From: Apiosordaria backusii
Lineage: Eukaryota; Ascomycota; Sordariomycetes; Sordariales; Lasiosphaeriaceae
Length of the DNA: 64,000 nucleotides
Assembly (NCBI GenBank): GCA_030549205.1
Contig: JAUKTV010000003.1
Location: 1,736,001-1,800,000, forward strand
Direction of reading: 5' to 3'
The translations under genes and the position numbers were made by a program. This document shows positions 45,749 to 56,945 of the stretch, piece after piece. Positions within the stretch are counted from its first letter, which is position 1. Each line of letters begins with the position of its first letter. The notes under the pieces were generated by a model. It worked only from the letters and a program-made list of their open reading frames with translations, made no database searches and was not told the DNA's origin.

Positions 45749-46846
45749 AGTTGATGATTTTGAGGCTTTGGGGTGGTAGGTAGCTACGGGAAGGAAGAAT
45801 GTCATGATACCATGTAAATAATATGAGCGAGGGACAACAAAGGGTATATTAAGGGACTGGAAGGCACGTAAAAGAGGCATCTCGTGTGGGATATCTGACT
45901 GACTGCTACCCAGCCCAACTGCGAAAGTCAGGCGTCTTCGTGCCATTGGGATATCTCAAAAGATAATCCATAGACATGGAAGGAGGGTTGATACCTGCGA
46001 AAAGGGAGTTATAGAGCCTTGGAAGATATTCCCTACCTAGGTAGGCATAAATGGATACTTAATAGACCTACCAGACCGCGTCCAAACCCCTATCGAGGAT
46101 CTCTGGACACTTGCCAACACCGTTCTACGCCATTTGAATGAACCTTGATGCCTACCAACTATCTCTCCATAGGTAGGTAACCATCGACTATTTCTCATCA
46201 CTTATCGACAATCCCTTAATACCCATCCACTATCATTCAAGGCCATCTGTCTTACTTGCTAAGAAGCCGGTACAAAGCTGCAACACCTGTTCGTTTATCC
46301 CAAACGCGTGGAAGCGGAAAGGGGGAAGGCGGAACAGGGAATCTGTACATGATGGAAAACAACCCAAGATATTGAAAACCAAGAAATGGTCAAAAGAAAG
46401 GTCTAGGCCTCCCCATGGGCAGTCTCAGTCTCCCCTTTCCCAGATGCATCACCCGGCATACCCCGTTCTGTATCTAAATCCGGGTCTGGATTTCTGACCC
46501 CCAACGATGTCAGATCGTGGCGTCCCGGAGATATGCGATGTCGAGCAAGGTGTCTGGCCTTGTCGTACTGGCCCCTGTTTGGCCACCCCCTAATCCGATT
46601 AAGGGGCTGGCTCGACTCTTGGCGACCCATTTCTACAGGACTTGTCAAACCGCCACGCTGACATGGTGTGTACCTATGGAATGTGCAAGATTCAGCTGAA
46701 ATCTGATCTACACCTGTCTTGGAACATTTATGACTAGTACCGTAACATGGTGGATACTATTTGGTATCTGGTAATTACCTAACATGAAGCGACGCAGTTG
46801 CTTACATCTGACTTTTCATATGAACCAGCAGAGACCTGCCCCCTTC
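45749..46846. other. Intergenic with possible gene fragment
   Basis: ACCTACCTAGGTAGG-type motif at 46032. On the minus strand 46403-46650 there is a coding-like 3' end reading 'QYDKARHLARHRISPGRHDL' and finishing 'GKGETETAHGEA' with a stop. No start or family is visible, so it may be the last exon of a lost gene. Confidence 0.35.
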
Positions 46847-48000
46847 TCATTCAGGACTGCACAACCAGGCACCGGTGACTTGATAATCGCCACATGTCTC
46901 CCAGGATGTTGCGTTGAAGAAGCAACGTCCAAACATCTGCTGCTTTTTTCCCCATAATAGATACGTGTCACCGCCACAACCCTTCCACTGATACACCTCA
47001 TCATCCATGTGAAACGGACGATCACATACCCAATCGCCCTTCTTGCCTATGACTGTATATTTGCATGGCTCTCCAAGAAATAAGGCTACCTCGAGGAATT
47101 TGTCGAGGTTCCCTCCTGGTGCTGCTCTACCAATGTGTATAGGTCGTGTTGGCTTTGATGGTTGGCCTATGAGGGGACTGGGCTGGGGGGCTCGTTGTGA
47201 GGTGGGCTTTGGTGTTGGGTGGGGTTTCGTCTCGGCTGCTGGGTTGGTTGTTTGCAAGTGAATAGTACCTTGCGTGTCTATTGGAGGTGGCCCAGTGGTA
47301 ATCGTCCCCGTGGTTGCGGCACCTGTATTGTCCTTTCCACTGTTGGTGGGTTCCGAGCCTTTCGCAGTCGTGCTTTGGACCTGACTTTGTGACCACGTCG
47401 GCCCTTGGTTGGTATCTGTATTACGAGTTGCGGTTCCGGTGGCCGGAATTCCGTCTGTGCCTTCAGTGTGTTGGAATCCCGAATCCGGGTTTGTTCCCGA
47501 TGGCTGTGCTGGTCCATGTGCAATTATAGCTCTGGAAACAATCAGATTGTTGTAGGAGACTTGATTTTGAAGATCACCTACCGAGTTGAACCTCCATTGA
47601 TTGTGACAGATACTGTCGAAGCTCCCGGCTCAGCTCGATCAATGCCTTCTTGGGCGCGCTTGGAGAGCAAGACACCGGCTAGGCTACCCCCTGCTGCACC
47701 TCCAAGAAGTATGACTGCAAGGAGAAGTAGCCAAGCCCAATGTTGTCTCCACCAAGGTCTCTGTCGTGTGATTGACTTTTCGTCTGGAGGAGCGGGCGTC
47801 CTCGGCTTGTATCGAACGATCGCTTGCTGGTTGTTGATGACAACGGGCATGTAGACCTCAGGAAGGTCCCAATGCTCGTAGGATTCTGGCAGATCCCAAT
47901 GATCGGAACACTCCGGTAGTGCTGAATCTTGAGCGATACGAAGACAAAGTGGGCGTTCAATGGTTACCAGAGAACTTTGATCATCCATCGCTTCCCGCAA
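46847..48000 (-). CDS. Single-pass membrane protein with C-terminal 6-Cys domain
   Basis: Exons 47582-48000 and 46847-47531; the intron (GTAGGT...TTTCCAG) keeps 'GGSTR|AIIAHG' in frame. 367 residues. An acidic cytoplasmic-type N-terminus holds the repeated 'SDHWDLPESYEHWDLPEVY'. One transmembrane segment follows, 'WAWLLLLAVILLGGAAGGSL'. Then comes a Thr/Ser/Pro-rich stalk of about 150 residues, typical of O-mannosylated fungal surface proteins. The final 75 residues are compact, with six Cys ('GEPCKY', 'WVCDRP', 'GCGGD', 'GRCFF', 'ETCGDY', 'WLCSPE') and no known family by eye. The topology suggests a plasma-membrane protein displaying a disulphide-bonded head outside the cell. Met at residue 1 or 5 may start. 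Confidence 0.75.
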
Positions 48001-49017
48001 TGGCCACGATTTGCCGAATGGATCAAAAGGGGTCGATCATTCCAAGATCCCGGATTTCAGAGTTCTTAGCCATCGCAGGTTTATGACTTCACGGTTCTTC
48101 TAGAGCCGGCCAGGATCGGAGGTTTGCTAGTAGGCCAGTTTACGGGTCTGGGCTTACTCAGGGCGGGCGGCACAGAGGTTGGAACAGACGTGAAGTGCCT
48201 AAGAGCCGGAGATTACTGCGCCACTGTTGTACAAACAATAAGGCGCATGGCAAGGACCAATGTGTCGGTAGCTTGCAGCGACTGGCGATTATCACATATT
48301 GCGTTCGACAGTTTTCGATCGGGGGGGCGGGAATCTGGGCGGCCGAGATGGACGGCGTGAACTCATTGGACGGTTTCTAGATCCCAGAGCAAATATTAGC
48401 TGACTGTCGAGGCGCGAGTGTGGGTGACTCTTATACTTAAGGTAGGCCACGAATAGAAAGCCAGGTGCTTCAGTCCAATGTAGGCGCTGAATTCCTCGAC
48501 GAAAACGCCTCTGCACTGCGTACCCTCGGCGGTTACTCAGAGACAAAGATCTTGAGAGAGGCGGTATTTGTCGAAAAAGATTTGGAAGTACTCGCTGACG
48601 TAAATAAGCGGCGGCAGTTTATGGTGTGCAGACTTGGACAACTATACGGTGATGCCTTAGCCATGCTCCTCCGCGTGGCGGAGAAATCCGGGGGGCGTAA
48701 GAAACCAGGACAATGGCTCGAGAATTTCAGGGGCAATGATTGCAGCAAAGACGTCCGAAGAGTTTGTAGGGAGACAGGTCTACTGTTAGACTATGGGCTA
48801 TAGGTCAGCGTTGGGCGGCGTGTCACTGGGAGCAGGTCGCAGGTACTACTCGGTTGGCACCCGTCTGATGTTGCTCCTTCCAGATGGGTAGAGCAGTGGA
48901 AAACCATGGAGCTGAAAAAGTCTTTTAAGACAAATTTCAAACTGTCAACTGTCACTGACAGACCAGAACATATCAATCCAGTTCCTCGTCGTCACCAGCA
49001 TCACATCATCCCAAACC
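48001..49017. other. Intergenic; a weak small frame
   Basis: A plus-strand 112-codon frame at 48465-48803 ('REAVFVEKDLEVLADVNKRR', 'MLLRVAEKSGG') has protein-like composition but no known motif; it might be a small or fragmentary gene. The rest holds nothing recognised. Confidence 0.3.
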
Positions 49018-49890
49018 ATGATGCGCCGGCCGACGACACTCGATCTCTCCTCGAACCCATTCACGCTCTACCTAAGCAACGTGTTCGTGCCTAGGGGTAC
49101 CCCCTCGTCCGCCCAGTCGCCGTCAAAGCAGCACGAGGAAGCCCCCGAGACCAAGATGCCCCCGCGCGAGACTCTGCTGTCGTCGCCCCCCGTTCCGGCA
49201 CCCCCAGCGCCCGCCAACCCCTACGACCCGGCCGAGTACTACCGTGGCCGCGCGCTGTGGTCCCAGTGTGCCAAGCCGGACCTCCTGCAGTTCTTCGCCG
49301 ACTTTGAGGACTACCAGTCGGGCTGGCACAGCTTCACTGCGGAGGAGGTGTACGAGACCATCCTGGAAGCGTTGAAGTCAGCAAAGCAGCGCCCGAAGGA
49401 TGCCCAACGATTCATCCCCGAAGACTTCCGCAAGATTGTCGATGAGAGAGGTGCCTTGCCGGATCACCAATGGGCTGTTGTGGATGCCGCGCTGTATCTG
49501 GGCAAGTGCTGTTTTCGGGAGCGTACTGTTGCTGGGGCACAGATCTCGTTCCAGCCGGCGGACTTGAAGGACACCAAGTTTAGAAATGCGGTGATGATGA
49601 TGGGGATTTCGGGAATAAGGGACATGGGCCCCTGGCTTGGGGAGAAGAAGAAGAGAGAGCAGCACGAGAGAGACCTGGAGTTGACAAGCCAGAGGGCGGA
49701 GGCGGGTTCGACATTGAGCTCCTTCCTGAGGGAAAGGACAAGCATTGAGGGTGCCTACGTGTCATTGTCAACATCAGATGATTCTGCAGCACAAACGTCG
49801 GGACAACGTACACGCCAACACCAGTCGTCGTCTTTATCAAGACAGTCGGAGCTATTCTCGAGTTTCAATGCTTTGTCATGTTTGTACTAG
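49018..49890 (+). CDS. Conserved-looking hypothetical protein
   Basis: Intronless 290 residues from ATG 49018 (a second Met is next). Residues 1-70 are Pro/Ser-rich and disordered. Residues about 71-215 look like an alpha-helical domain ('YDPAEYYRGRALWSQCAKPD', 'FFADFEDYQSGWHSFTAEEV', 'IPEDFRKIVDERGALPDHQW', 'KFRNAVMMMGISGIRDMGPW'). After 'LGEKKKREQHERDLE' the tail is Ser/Gln-rich. Not recognised. GC-rich third positions in the N-terminal half indicate real coding. Confidence 0.6.
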   Translation: MMRRPTTLDLSSNPFTLYLSNVFVPRGTPSSAQSPSKQHEEAPETKMPPRETLLSSPPVPAPPAPANPYDPAEYYRGRALWSQCAKPDLLQFFADFEDYQSGWHSFTAEEVYETILEALKSAKQRPKDAQRFIPEDFRKIVDERGALPDHQWAVVDAALYLGKCCFRERTVAGAQISFQPADLKDTKFRNAVMMMGISGIRDMGPWLGEKKKREQHERDLELTSQRAEAGSTLSSFLRERTSIEGAYVSLSTSDDSAAQTSGQRTRQHQSSSLSRQSELFSSFNALSCLY

Positions 49891-50108
49891 GTACCTGTAG
49901 CAGGCGTTTATACACCAGCATTGATGGGATGTCATGTTTGTCCGAATGGTCAATACCTGAGTCTACACTAGAATGGTGGACCTCGTTACTGCAAGATATA
50001 CTACGGTAGGGAGTCGAATCACGCCATTAACAGCCCTTCACAGCTTACGCTCCGCAATTTGTTGTGCCAAACTTTATCATACCTAGGTATGCTGCCGTCC
50101 TCGGCTCC

Positions 50109-50834
50109 TCAACTTCCAATCTGAAGCCCAACTCCCCCTTTTCCCTCTTGCTGCCTTCCACTGTCAGGCGGTATCCCATCCGTAACCATAATGTCATCTT
50201 CCTCCGCCCCGATTCTTGATTGCCTCCACGTACTTCCACCTACCCCCGATCGAGCACCCGCAAGCTGCGCAACACCAGGTTGTCTTGGCTCATATGGCGG
50301 CGGCGCATCCTGTTCCCTGGTCCCCTGGGTCTGCGCTGGTGCTTGCCTTCCTACTCCTTGTGTGCTAACCGCCGACACAGGACTAAGCTCCTCCCCTTGC
50401 TCCTTCATATATACATCCCCCTTAACCCCTCCATCTGCCAAAGTCTGCTCTTCCGCCAGCCTTCGTTTCTTTCTTTGCCGATCCTTCCAGAAGCACAACC
50501 CCGTCACCAACAAGAAGAATACGACAATCGAAACAACAATCGCAGCTATTTTCCCGCCGTCGATACCATTATTGTGGTTAATGACTCTGTCTTCGATGTC
50601 AACGTCGATGTTGTTCCCCTCCCATTCGCTCCCTTGCCATCCATTCAAGGACGAGCTGTCTGACCCCGAACCACCGGAGCCACCGGGGCTGGACCCGGCG
50701 TCATTGTAGGATTTCTCGGACCAATTGCCGAGGTGATTGTAGTTATCTCCGTCGTCATCGTTGTCGTCGGAGCCGAAGAGTCCTCGGTTCACGAGTATGT
50801 TGAAGGACCTTTTTCTTGGTGGTATTGGTGACAT
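50109..50834 (-). CDS. Single-pass membrane protein with PPPY motif
   Basis: Intronless 241 residues. The N-terminal 90 residues are Asp/Asn/Gly/Ser-rich without a signal peptide. A transmembrane segment follows, 'IAAIVVSIVVFFLLVTGLCF', with the basic stop-transfer 'WKDRQRKKRR'. The C-terminal 110 residues are disordered and hold 'QDAPPPYEPRQPG', a PPxY motif of the kind bound by WW domains such as Rsp5-type ubiquitin ligases. The topology is probably N-out/C-in, as in fungal sensor-like or adaptor proteins. Function otherwise unknown. It sits next to a GH76 gene, also on the minus strand. Confidence 0.7.
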   Translation of the reverse strand: MSPIPPRKRSFNILVNRGLFGSDDNDDDGDNYNHLGNWSEKSYNDAGSSPGGSGGSGSDSSSLNGWQGSEWEGNNIDVDIEDRVINHNNGIDGGKIAAIVVSIVVFFLLVTGLCFWKDRQRKKRRLAEEQTLADGGVKGDVYMKEQGEELSPVSAVSTQGVGRQAPAQTQGTREQDAPPPYEPRQPGVAQLAGARSGVGGSTWRQSRIGAEEDDIMVTDGIPPDSGRQQEGKGGVGLQIGS

Positions 50835-51619
50835 TTTGGTGGGTTAGGGTAAATGTGGGAAGGGAAGAGGACGAAAGGGGACTGAATCAAGCGGGAATGG
50901 GCACAGCCAAGTTTTAAAGGGGACACCGACCCGACCGCAGTCAGCAACATCCCATTCCAATCCAATCCAATCACCGACTCATCCGAATGTTACGGCTACA
51001 CAAACCGCACTGAAATGCAGATCCTGCCTGTATAAGCACGTCAGGTAGGCGCCCGTCCCCAAATATCGAACCAGATTCGTGTTTTCTCTCTCTCTCTCCT
51101 TGCGTCGGGTCGGGAAGTCGGATCAAAAACCACCGTTCATCGCTGACAGTTGAAAGCAAGGGAGAAGAGGGGCGAAGGCTGAGACCCTTCGGCGCCGAAG
51201 CCTGCATATTCTGGCGTTTGGTGTCTGCCGTATGCAGCCAAGACAGACACTATTTCCTAGTATGTTGCGAGAGAATAATACAGGCAGCGAATAAGAATTC
51301 CGTGTGGAAGTGTCTCAGCCGTTCTGAAACGCCAGAACCACTGGACATCATTCATCAACAAGACCGGGGCACAGCATTCATTCGTCAGTCTGGGTGGCGG
51401 AGCATGCATATCCTGCATTGCCTGGCTTTGTGAACCCGACGCCCCGATCCCGCTGTCACCCCATCGGTAGTTGCTCGTATAACTTCATTGCCTGTCGCCG
51501 AACCGTCGTTACATTCAATATCCCCTTTATATCCCTACATCTTATCAATCTCCCCAAAACAGCAATAATATCGAAGCTACGTAAACAACATTGACCACGT
51601 CCCAAGAACTGCCTCAATA
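50835..51619. other. Intergenic
   Basis: Nothing coding supported. Promoter of the PPPY membrane protein and 3' flank of the GH76 gene. Confidence 0.4.
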
Positions 51620-53257
51620 TCATGTCCCCTCCCTCTCCTTTCCTTTCACAACCTCCTTTTTACTCTGTCCCATCGCAGCCCTGGCATACTCCTCCTCCTC
51701 CCCAGTAGTCACACTCATCCAAATCATCATCCCGAGCATACTCCCCACCACCACAAAAGTCACTATCCCAGCCCCAATCCTATCCCCCTTAGTAATCAAC
51801 TTACTTTCCCCTTCCCACTCCCCACCCTCACCACTCCTCCCAGCATTCGGATCCCCACTGCTTGTACCCCCGTGTTGTTCCGTAACAGCTTGTTTGGCGT
51901 CAGGTTGATCAACCAGCAAACTAACCAACGCCCCCAAAGCATTCATCTGCTGCCCTGCTCCCGTATCACCGTCATATGCCCCTCTGTTCCAGCGAAAGCC
52001 ACACGTCCCGTCGGGTAAACAGCTTTCCGCCATGCTTTGAGCTGATTGCTTGAGGATGGGCATAATAACATCGTGTAGAAACGGCGCCATTTGCGTGGTT
52101 TGGCTGAGCCAGCGGTGGAGATAGCCTTTGAAAGAGAGCATATCCGTCGTGCATTGATTCTTATCTTCTAATTCACACGACAGCTCAGTGGCCGCTGCCC
52201 GACCGGTTTGGGGTGTAGCAGGGAAGAAGTTAGTTAGAGTTCGGTTCGTAAGGCCTTGGAGGCGGTCGCGCCAGAATTGTTCGCCGTTTGTCTGTTGAAC
52301 TCTAACATTAGCATGGCGTTCATAGCACTAGTGGCAACCAGGGACGCATACGTAATTGTAGAGAAAGCCACACCCCTGAATGAAAATCGCCGCCGTGTAC
52401 GAGAACTGCGCCCTGTTGATGTCGGTGCAGTTCAGTTCCACATGACCACCGTCGTAAACGTTGTAGTTCGCCGTGTCAATGTACCCTACACCCTCCATCC
52501 AGTTCCACACTGTGCTCGCCCAGTTGGCATAAGTTTTGTCACCCGTGTACCGAGCCAGTCTCGCCCCGAGGTTGAAGAAGATGGCGTTCGCGATGGAGTT
52601 CTTGTAGTTGTACCCGTTGTTGGACAGGGGGATCTGCCAGCGGAGACCTCCGTTGCAATATTCGGTGTCCCACCTGCTCGCCTGGGTGTGGAAGACTGCC
52701 TGGGCGAGAGCAAGCCACTGCGGTTGATCGAGCGGAGGGTTCTTGAACGTGGTCTCAGCGGCAAGCATCGCAGACATGCCCCAGAATCCTTGATCGTCAT
52801 TGCCAAGAGAGGCTGTCCAGTTCGGTGGCATGTAATCGTTGTGAGGGTAGTTGGCTTGGAAGATGAGGGCGCGCTGGGTCACATCGTTGTAGATGGCGTC
52901 GTGGGTGTAATGCCAATAGTCGACCATCGTTCCCCAGAGGGCGCCGGCCTGTTGGGTCCATTGTTAGACAAGCTCGAATGGAAGAGAGAGAAAGTACTTG
53001 CTTCCCACCAGTAGTATGGTCCTCCTGGAGGCGGACCGGGAAGGATACCGGGGGTTTGACCAGGCTCCTCGCCATGGTAATAGTTCATCAGATTGGCTGC
53101 GACGAGCCTGGCGGCAGCACGTATTGAGTCTGAAGGATGTTAGCAGAGAGGAGGGTGTGAGGTGCGGAAGGGTGCGCCAACCTGGGGAGTCTAGATCTAC
53201 GCTGAGCGCAGCACTGGCGCCGGTGATGGCCAGCGCCAACACTACTGCCCGCCCCAT
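51620..53257 (-). CDS. GH76 endo-alpha-1,6-mannanase-like (Dfg5/Dcw1 type)
   Basis: Four exons: 53182-53257, 53002-53129, 52352-52948 and 51620-52291, together 1473 bases or 490 residues. The signal peptide is MGRAVVLALAITGASA. Family blocks: 'LMNYYHGEEPGQTPGILPGP', 'YYWWE|AGALWGTMVDYWHYT', the catalytic 'SLGNDDQGFWGMSAM' (Asp119-Asp120), 'CNGGLRWQIP', 'YKNSIANAIFFNLGARLARY' and 'CGFRWNRG'. Intron 2 has a GC donor (GCAAGT), the only choice that keeps the frame. The C-terminus has a hydrophobic segment ('GIVTFVVVGSMLGMMIWM') followed by a 30-residue charged tail, so the protein is membrane-anchored rather than obviously GPI-anchored. Such enzymes are thought to link GPI proteins to the cell wall. 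No essential residue is missing. Confidence 0.92.
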
Positions 53258-55428
53258 GTTGTCGGTGTTACATGCTCAGACGAGAAGGATGGAGAAAGGT
53301 CTTGGGATCAAGGCGTCTTGGAAGGTGGTGAGGATGATCTGTGTGTTTCCCGGTCACACTTGTGTCATTCTGTGCGTCCATGCAGAGAAGCACTGGCAGA
53401 CCGTGCTACAGTGGTTGCTGCGATTCCAGGAGACGTGTGCGCCACTAATATCGGTGACAGTGGCTCTGAGATTAGGCCGGCCCGCGCGTGGACATAGGAC
53501 GGAAGCAGCAGCCTGCCGACGGGGACGGAGACAGGGACGTAGATACTGTTACTGCCCCTAAGGCCATGCGCGAAAGACCCGCCGCACACAAGGCACCACG
53601 GCCTAATCCTTTGTCAGCCTTGCGAACTGCTCGCCAGCAGTGGCACGCACTCTTGAGTTTGGAACGGCCCATCAACGGTCAAATCTTTCTTTGAATTCAA
53701 TGATATCTTCTCTCTACCCGGACCCTCCCTAACTGGCTTCGCCAACACGTTTACACCCCATCTCCACACCTCTAACGGGGACTTCACAACCTCCCTGCCC
53801 AGCTGCCTCTACCAGTCACCATTAATCGAGACCCGTCCAGCACCAACACTACAATCGCACCAGCTACCACCCATGGCGGTGTCCTCGTTCTTGTCGAGCC
53901 CTTCGACACCAAACCCTGTGTCTTCATCTCGAAACAGAATATCCCTCTCGCAGATTCCCCACCCTCGAGCGTTCGAAAACACAGATCTGGGCCCCAATTT
54001 CGTCCCGAGTCAATACAGTCGTCGGATCTCTGTGGTCTCCCCTTCTAACATGCCCTCCATACTATACCTCCCTAGGCTTGATCCTCCATATTGGCACTAC
54101 CTCCGCAACAACCTGCTCGAATTAGCTCAACACTCCCATGACTCCCACCTGACCCCGATCCCTCCCCCTCACGAAGTTCGGTCACCCCCTTTCACCGTCG
54201 TCACATAAGTGCGGGACAGATAGGAAGAGGCCTAGGGAAGGGAGACAGGGGTGTAGATTGTGGGAAGGAAGGCGGCGCAGGAGATTGCCCTGTCTGTGTG
54301 GTGACTTCCAATAGTCGTGATCTGGTCGCGGAGGAGGGCGAGGTGGACCGGGCGCAAGGGGGTGCGGAAGAGTGAGATCGAAGGACGACTTCGATGAGCA
54401 GGACGACTAGGAGGATGAGGCGAGGCTATCGTCTTCGTCGGCATGTCCAGTTGTTTGTTGGTTGTCGATGACCTTGTCTGGTGGGGGGGGGGGTGACAGG
54501 ATGTAATAATGTCTGTAGCGGTTGGGAATCATGCTCGTGGAAATCTGGTACTATGTAACCTGCTAGAGGCAAGGGGAGACGAGGCAAGTTGATTGCCATG
54601 TCGGAGAGGCTGGAAGAACATCCACCATGACAGCCTTGGCCGTGTGGTTGACTGTGGTCTAGGCTCGGTTGTTGGTTTCTTGTTGGGTGCCGCGTCGTGC
54701 CTTTGGTCTTGGGGTGGTAGTGGCCCAGTAATAGCGGCCCTACCTTTGGGTCGATGGGAACAATGGAGAGGATAGGTAGTCAGGGGCTGAATAGAAGGTA
54801 CCAATTGCCAGCCCTACGGGTTGGGTGTGCGATAGATCTCGTTTCTAAGTAAGAGAAGCCACGATAATAGTACCTGAATGATGTGAGAAACCTAATGAGG
54901 ATAGAAACATAACATAGAAATTGCCCGACACGGGGAGATCGTTGTTAGACTCGCGAATTAATTGTTTCGGATACCAACAATGACTCCGCTTGTGATCACA
55001 GTTGTTTGCTTGCCTGATCAGAGGGCTACTATGATGAAATTTGAACGTGTTGGTGTCACCTCGGAATGATAGTACCTCTAAGGTTGATGGTGGCTCAGTG
55101 TCAGATCTATAGTAACGATAGCCACAGGGAGTATGAAGCTACGCTTATTTCACCGACGGGCGGATGAGAAATGGGGAAACATCACGTATCAGGGAACCAT
55201 CTCTTACTGAAAGATCTCAGGGAGCCTGGGTAGGCGGAATGGGTCTTGTAACGCCTGAGTGTCAAAGGGGTGTATCTTATGGTACACATTACCTACCGAA
55301 GGTAAGGTAATACGCATCGTGGATGGAATCTGGGGCTCTTAGCTGTCACACGACACCATCCACTTACGGCGAGATAGGTAGGTATGCTGCATAGAGTTCC
55401 CACAAATCCAAGGTTCCCTTCAATAATT
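53258..55428. other. 2.2-kb gene-poor region
   Basis: No recognised gene. A plus-strand 111-codon frame at 53873-54208 is Ser/Pro-rich and unsupported. A run of ten Gs lies at 54483-54493. Paired CTACCGAAGGTAAGG-type motifs occur near 55290. Confidence 0.4.
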
Positions 55429-56826
55429 CTAAATGGCGCCTTGCTCACTTTCTGTGCTCTCATCTCTTCCAGATTCGGCACCTCCCTTCTCGTCCCTTTC
55501 AACTCCATGCGCGTCATCCTCCTTTGTGTTTTCGGACACCTCTGTTGGCTTATCCTCTACATCTTCCGTTCGCTCTCCCACTGGGCTCTCTGTCTCACTC
55601 ACGATTGCCTTGTCTAGCCCCGTTCCTTCTTCTGCATCTTCTTGGACTCTGGTCTCCTTCAACTTTGCCTTCTTGGCTGCCTCCTCCCTTTCTCCTTCCT
55701 CGGCTTCCAGTCGTCTCTTCAGCGGTCCTTCAGGTAGGGGGTTACCTGCGGCCTTGTTTACAGCAAGCAGCAGAGCTAAGCTCTCAGGATAGTCCACTTG
55801 ATCCCTCGGTCTGCTCTTCTGCCGGCGCATTTCTTCTTCATTCAGCGGTCTACGCTCCCAGATGTCGCGGTAGATGTGGTGAGACATGATGGAGTCTTCC
55901 CAATTGAACCTCTTGGTGTTCTTATCGTCGACAAGAATTGGCAGCGGACTGGATGAGGCAGCCTTACTTGTATCCTCTAGTAGTAGGAATTCTATGAGCG
56001 CCTGTTGCTGCTCGTCACGAAGCTGGGCGATTCGGTGGGTCACTTTGAGGCGGTTCGGATGGAAATAGACGTTCGGTGGTTCTGGGCGGCTGTATGTCGA
56101 GTCTGGACCCTTGGACTCCTCGGCTTGGCGGTCAAAGACCACAACGCCGCCCAGGATGCGATCCTCGGCCCAGTAACCAACAATATCGGCATTGCCTTCG
56201 GGATATATGTCACGATCCATGTAGTATGGATGATGAAAGAAAGGCCATTGACATGGAGCCGGGTTCCAGTCTTCATCTCGTATATCGGTCCTCCAGCTGG
56301 GTTTTGGCTCCTTGTACTTCTTGATTGTCTCGATGGCTTCGTTTCCTCCTTTATGAAGACAGAGGTCCAGTTGGAAGAGGAGGGCGCCGAACTGATGAAG
56401 GGACGCAGCGACGAGTTCGATCAGACGCGTGGTGAACACCTTGGTCCCCGGGGCAGCTTGTTGAAAGGCGTTCAATACATTGGGGTTGAACTTGAGCATG
56501 TCAGGATCCCACTTCGGACAGACTCCCCGAGCCTTTTCTATGGCGCCTGGGCAGAGCTCTTCGTGCTCTGTGTCGAGCGGGTGGCCCTCGGTGAGATCTA
56601 CCCATCTCGAATCATAGGCGACGTCACCGGTGGGCAAGCCGTCGATAATCTGGGCATAAGTGAACACAGCCAATTCCGTGGAGAGGACGTTGTTTACAGC
56701 CCTCACCAAAACAGCGCGATGCTCGGCGTCAAGTTTGTCGAGAGGAACACGAGCCCTGTGGTCCGCAAGTGCTTTGGTGCGTAGCTGCGCAAGAACCGCG
56801 TCCATCTCGTGGGCAGGTACAGCCAT
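55429..56826 (-). CDS. Conserved fungal hypothetical protein with acidic tail
   Basis: Intronless 465 residues starting MAVPAHEMDAVLAQLRTKAL. Residues about 1-320 form a non-repetitive domain rich in Trp, Pro and His ('NPAPCQWPFFHHPYYMDRDI', 'GYWAEDRILGGVVVFDRQAE', 'PPNVYFHPNRLKVTHRIAQL', 'DSIMSHHIYRDIWERRPLNE'). Residues 345-465 are highly acidic and disordered with a bipartite-like 'KRRLEAEEGEREEAAKKAK'. The style is that of ascomycete-restricted proteins of unknown role, perhaps nuclear because of the basic patch. No catalytic motif recognised. The full-length open frame with normal codon use makes it a confident gene. Confidence 0.75.
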   Translation of the reverse strand: MAVPAHEMDAVLAQLRTKALADHRARVPLDKLDAEHRAVLVRAVNNVLSTELAVFTYAQIIDGLPTGDVAYDSRWVDLTEGHPLDTEHEELCPGAIEKARGVCPKWDPDMLKFNPNVLNAFQQAAPGTKVFTTRLIELVAASLHQFGALLFQLDLCLHKGGNEAIETIKKYKEPKPSWRTDIRDEDWNPAPCQWPFFHHPYYMDRDIYPEGNADIVGYWAEDRILGGVVVFDRQAEESKGPDSTYSRPEPPNVYFHPNRLKVTHRIAQLRDEQQQALIEFLLLEDTSKAASSSPLPILVDDKNTKRFNWEDSIMSHHIYRDIWERRPLNEEEMRRQKSRPRDQVDYPESLALLLAVNKAAGNPLPEGPLKRRLEAEEGEREEAAKKAKLKETRVQEDAEEGTGLDKAIVSETESPVGERTEDVEDKPTEVSENTKEDDAHGVERDEKGGAESGRDESTESEQGAI

Positions 56827-56945
56827 GGTTGAGGTTGTGCGTGCAATGATGTTGTTGCGATGTTTTTGGAAAGGGATCTCACGAAGACAATTGAGAAAAG
56901 AGGAAATGCCCTGTTGCCGTGCGAAGTTGTATGTTGCTTGGTTAG

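Noticed and set aside
52256..53014. 252-codon plus-strand reading frame
   Set aside because: Antisense to the GH76 exons, which carry the DDQGFW motif and clean introns.
56005..56784. 259-codon plus-strand reading frame
   Set aside because: Antisense to the 465-residue gene, whose acidic tail and codon use are more convincing.
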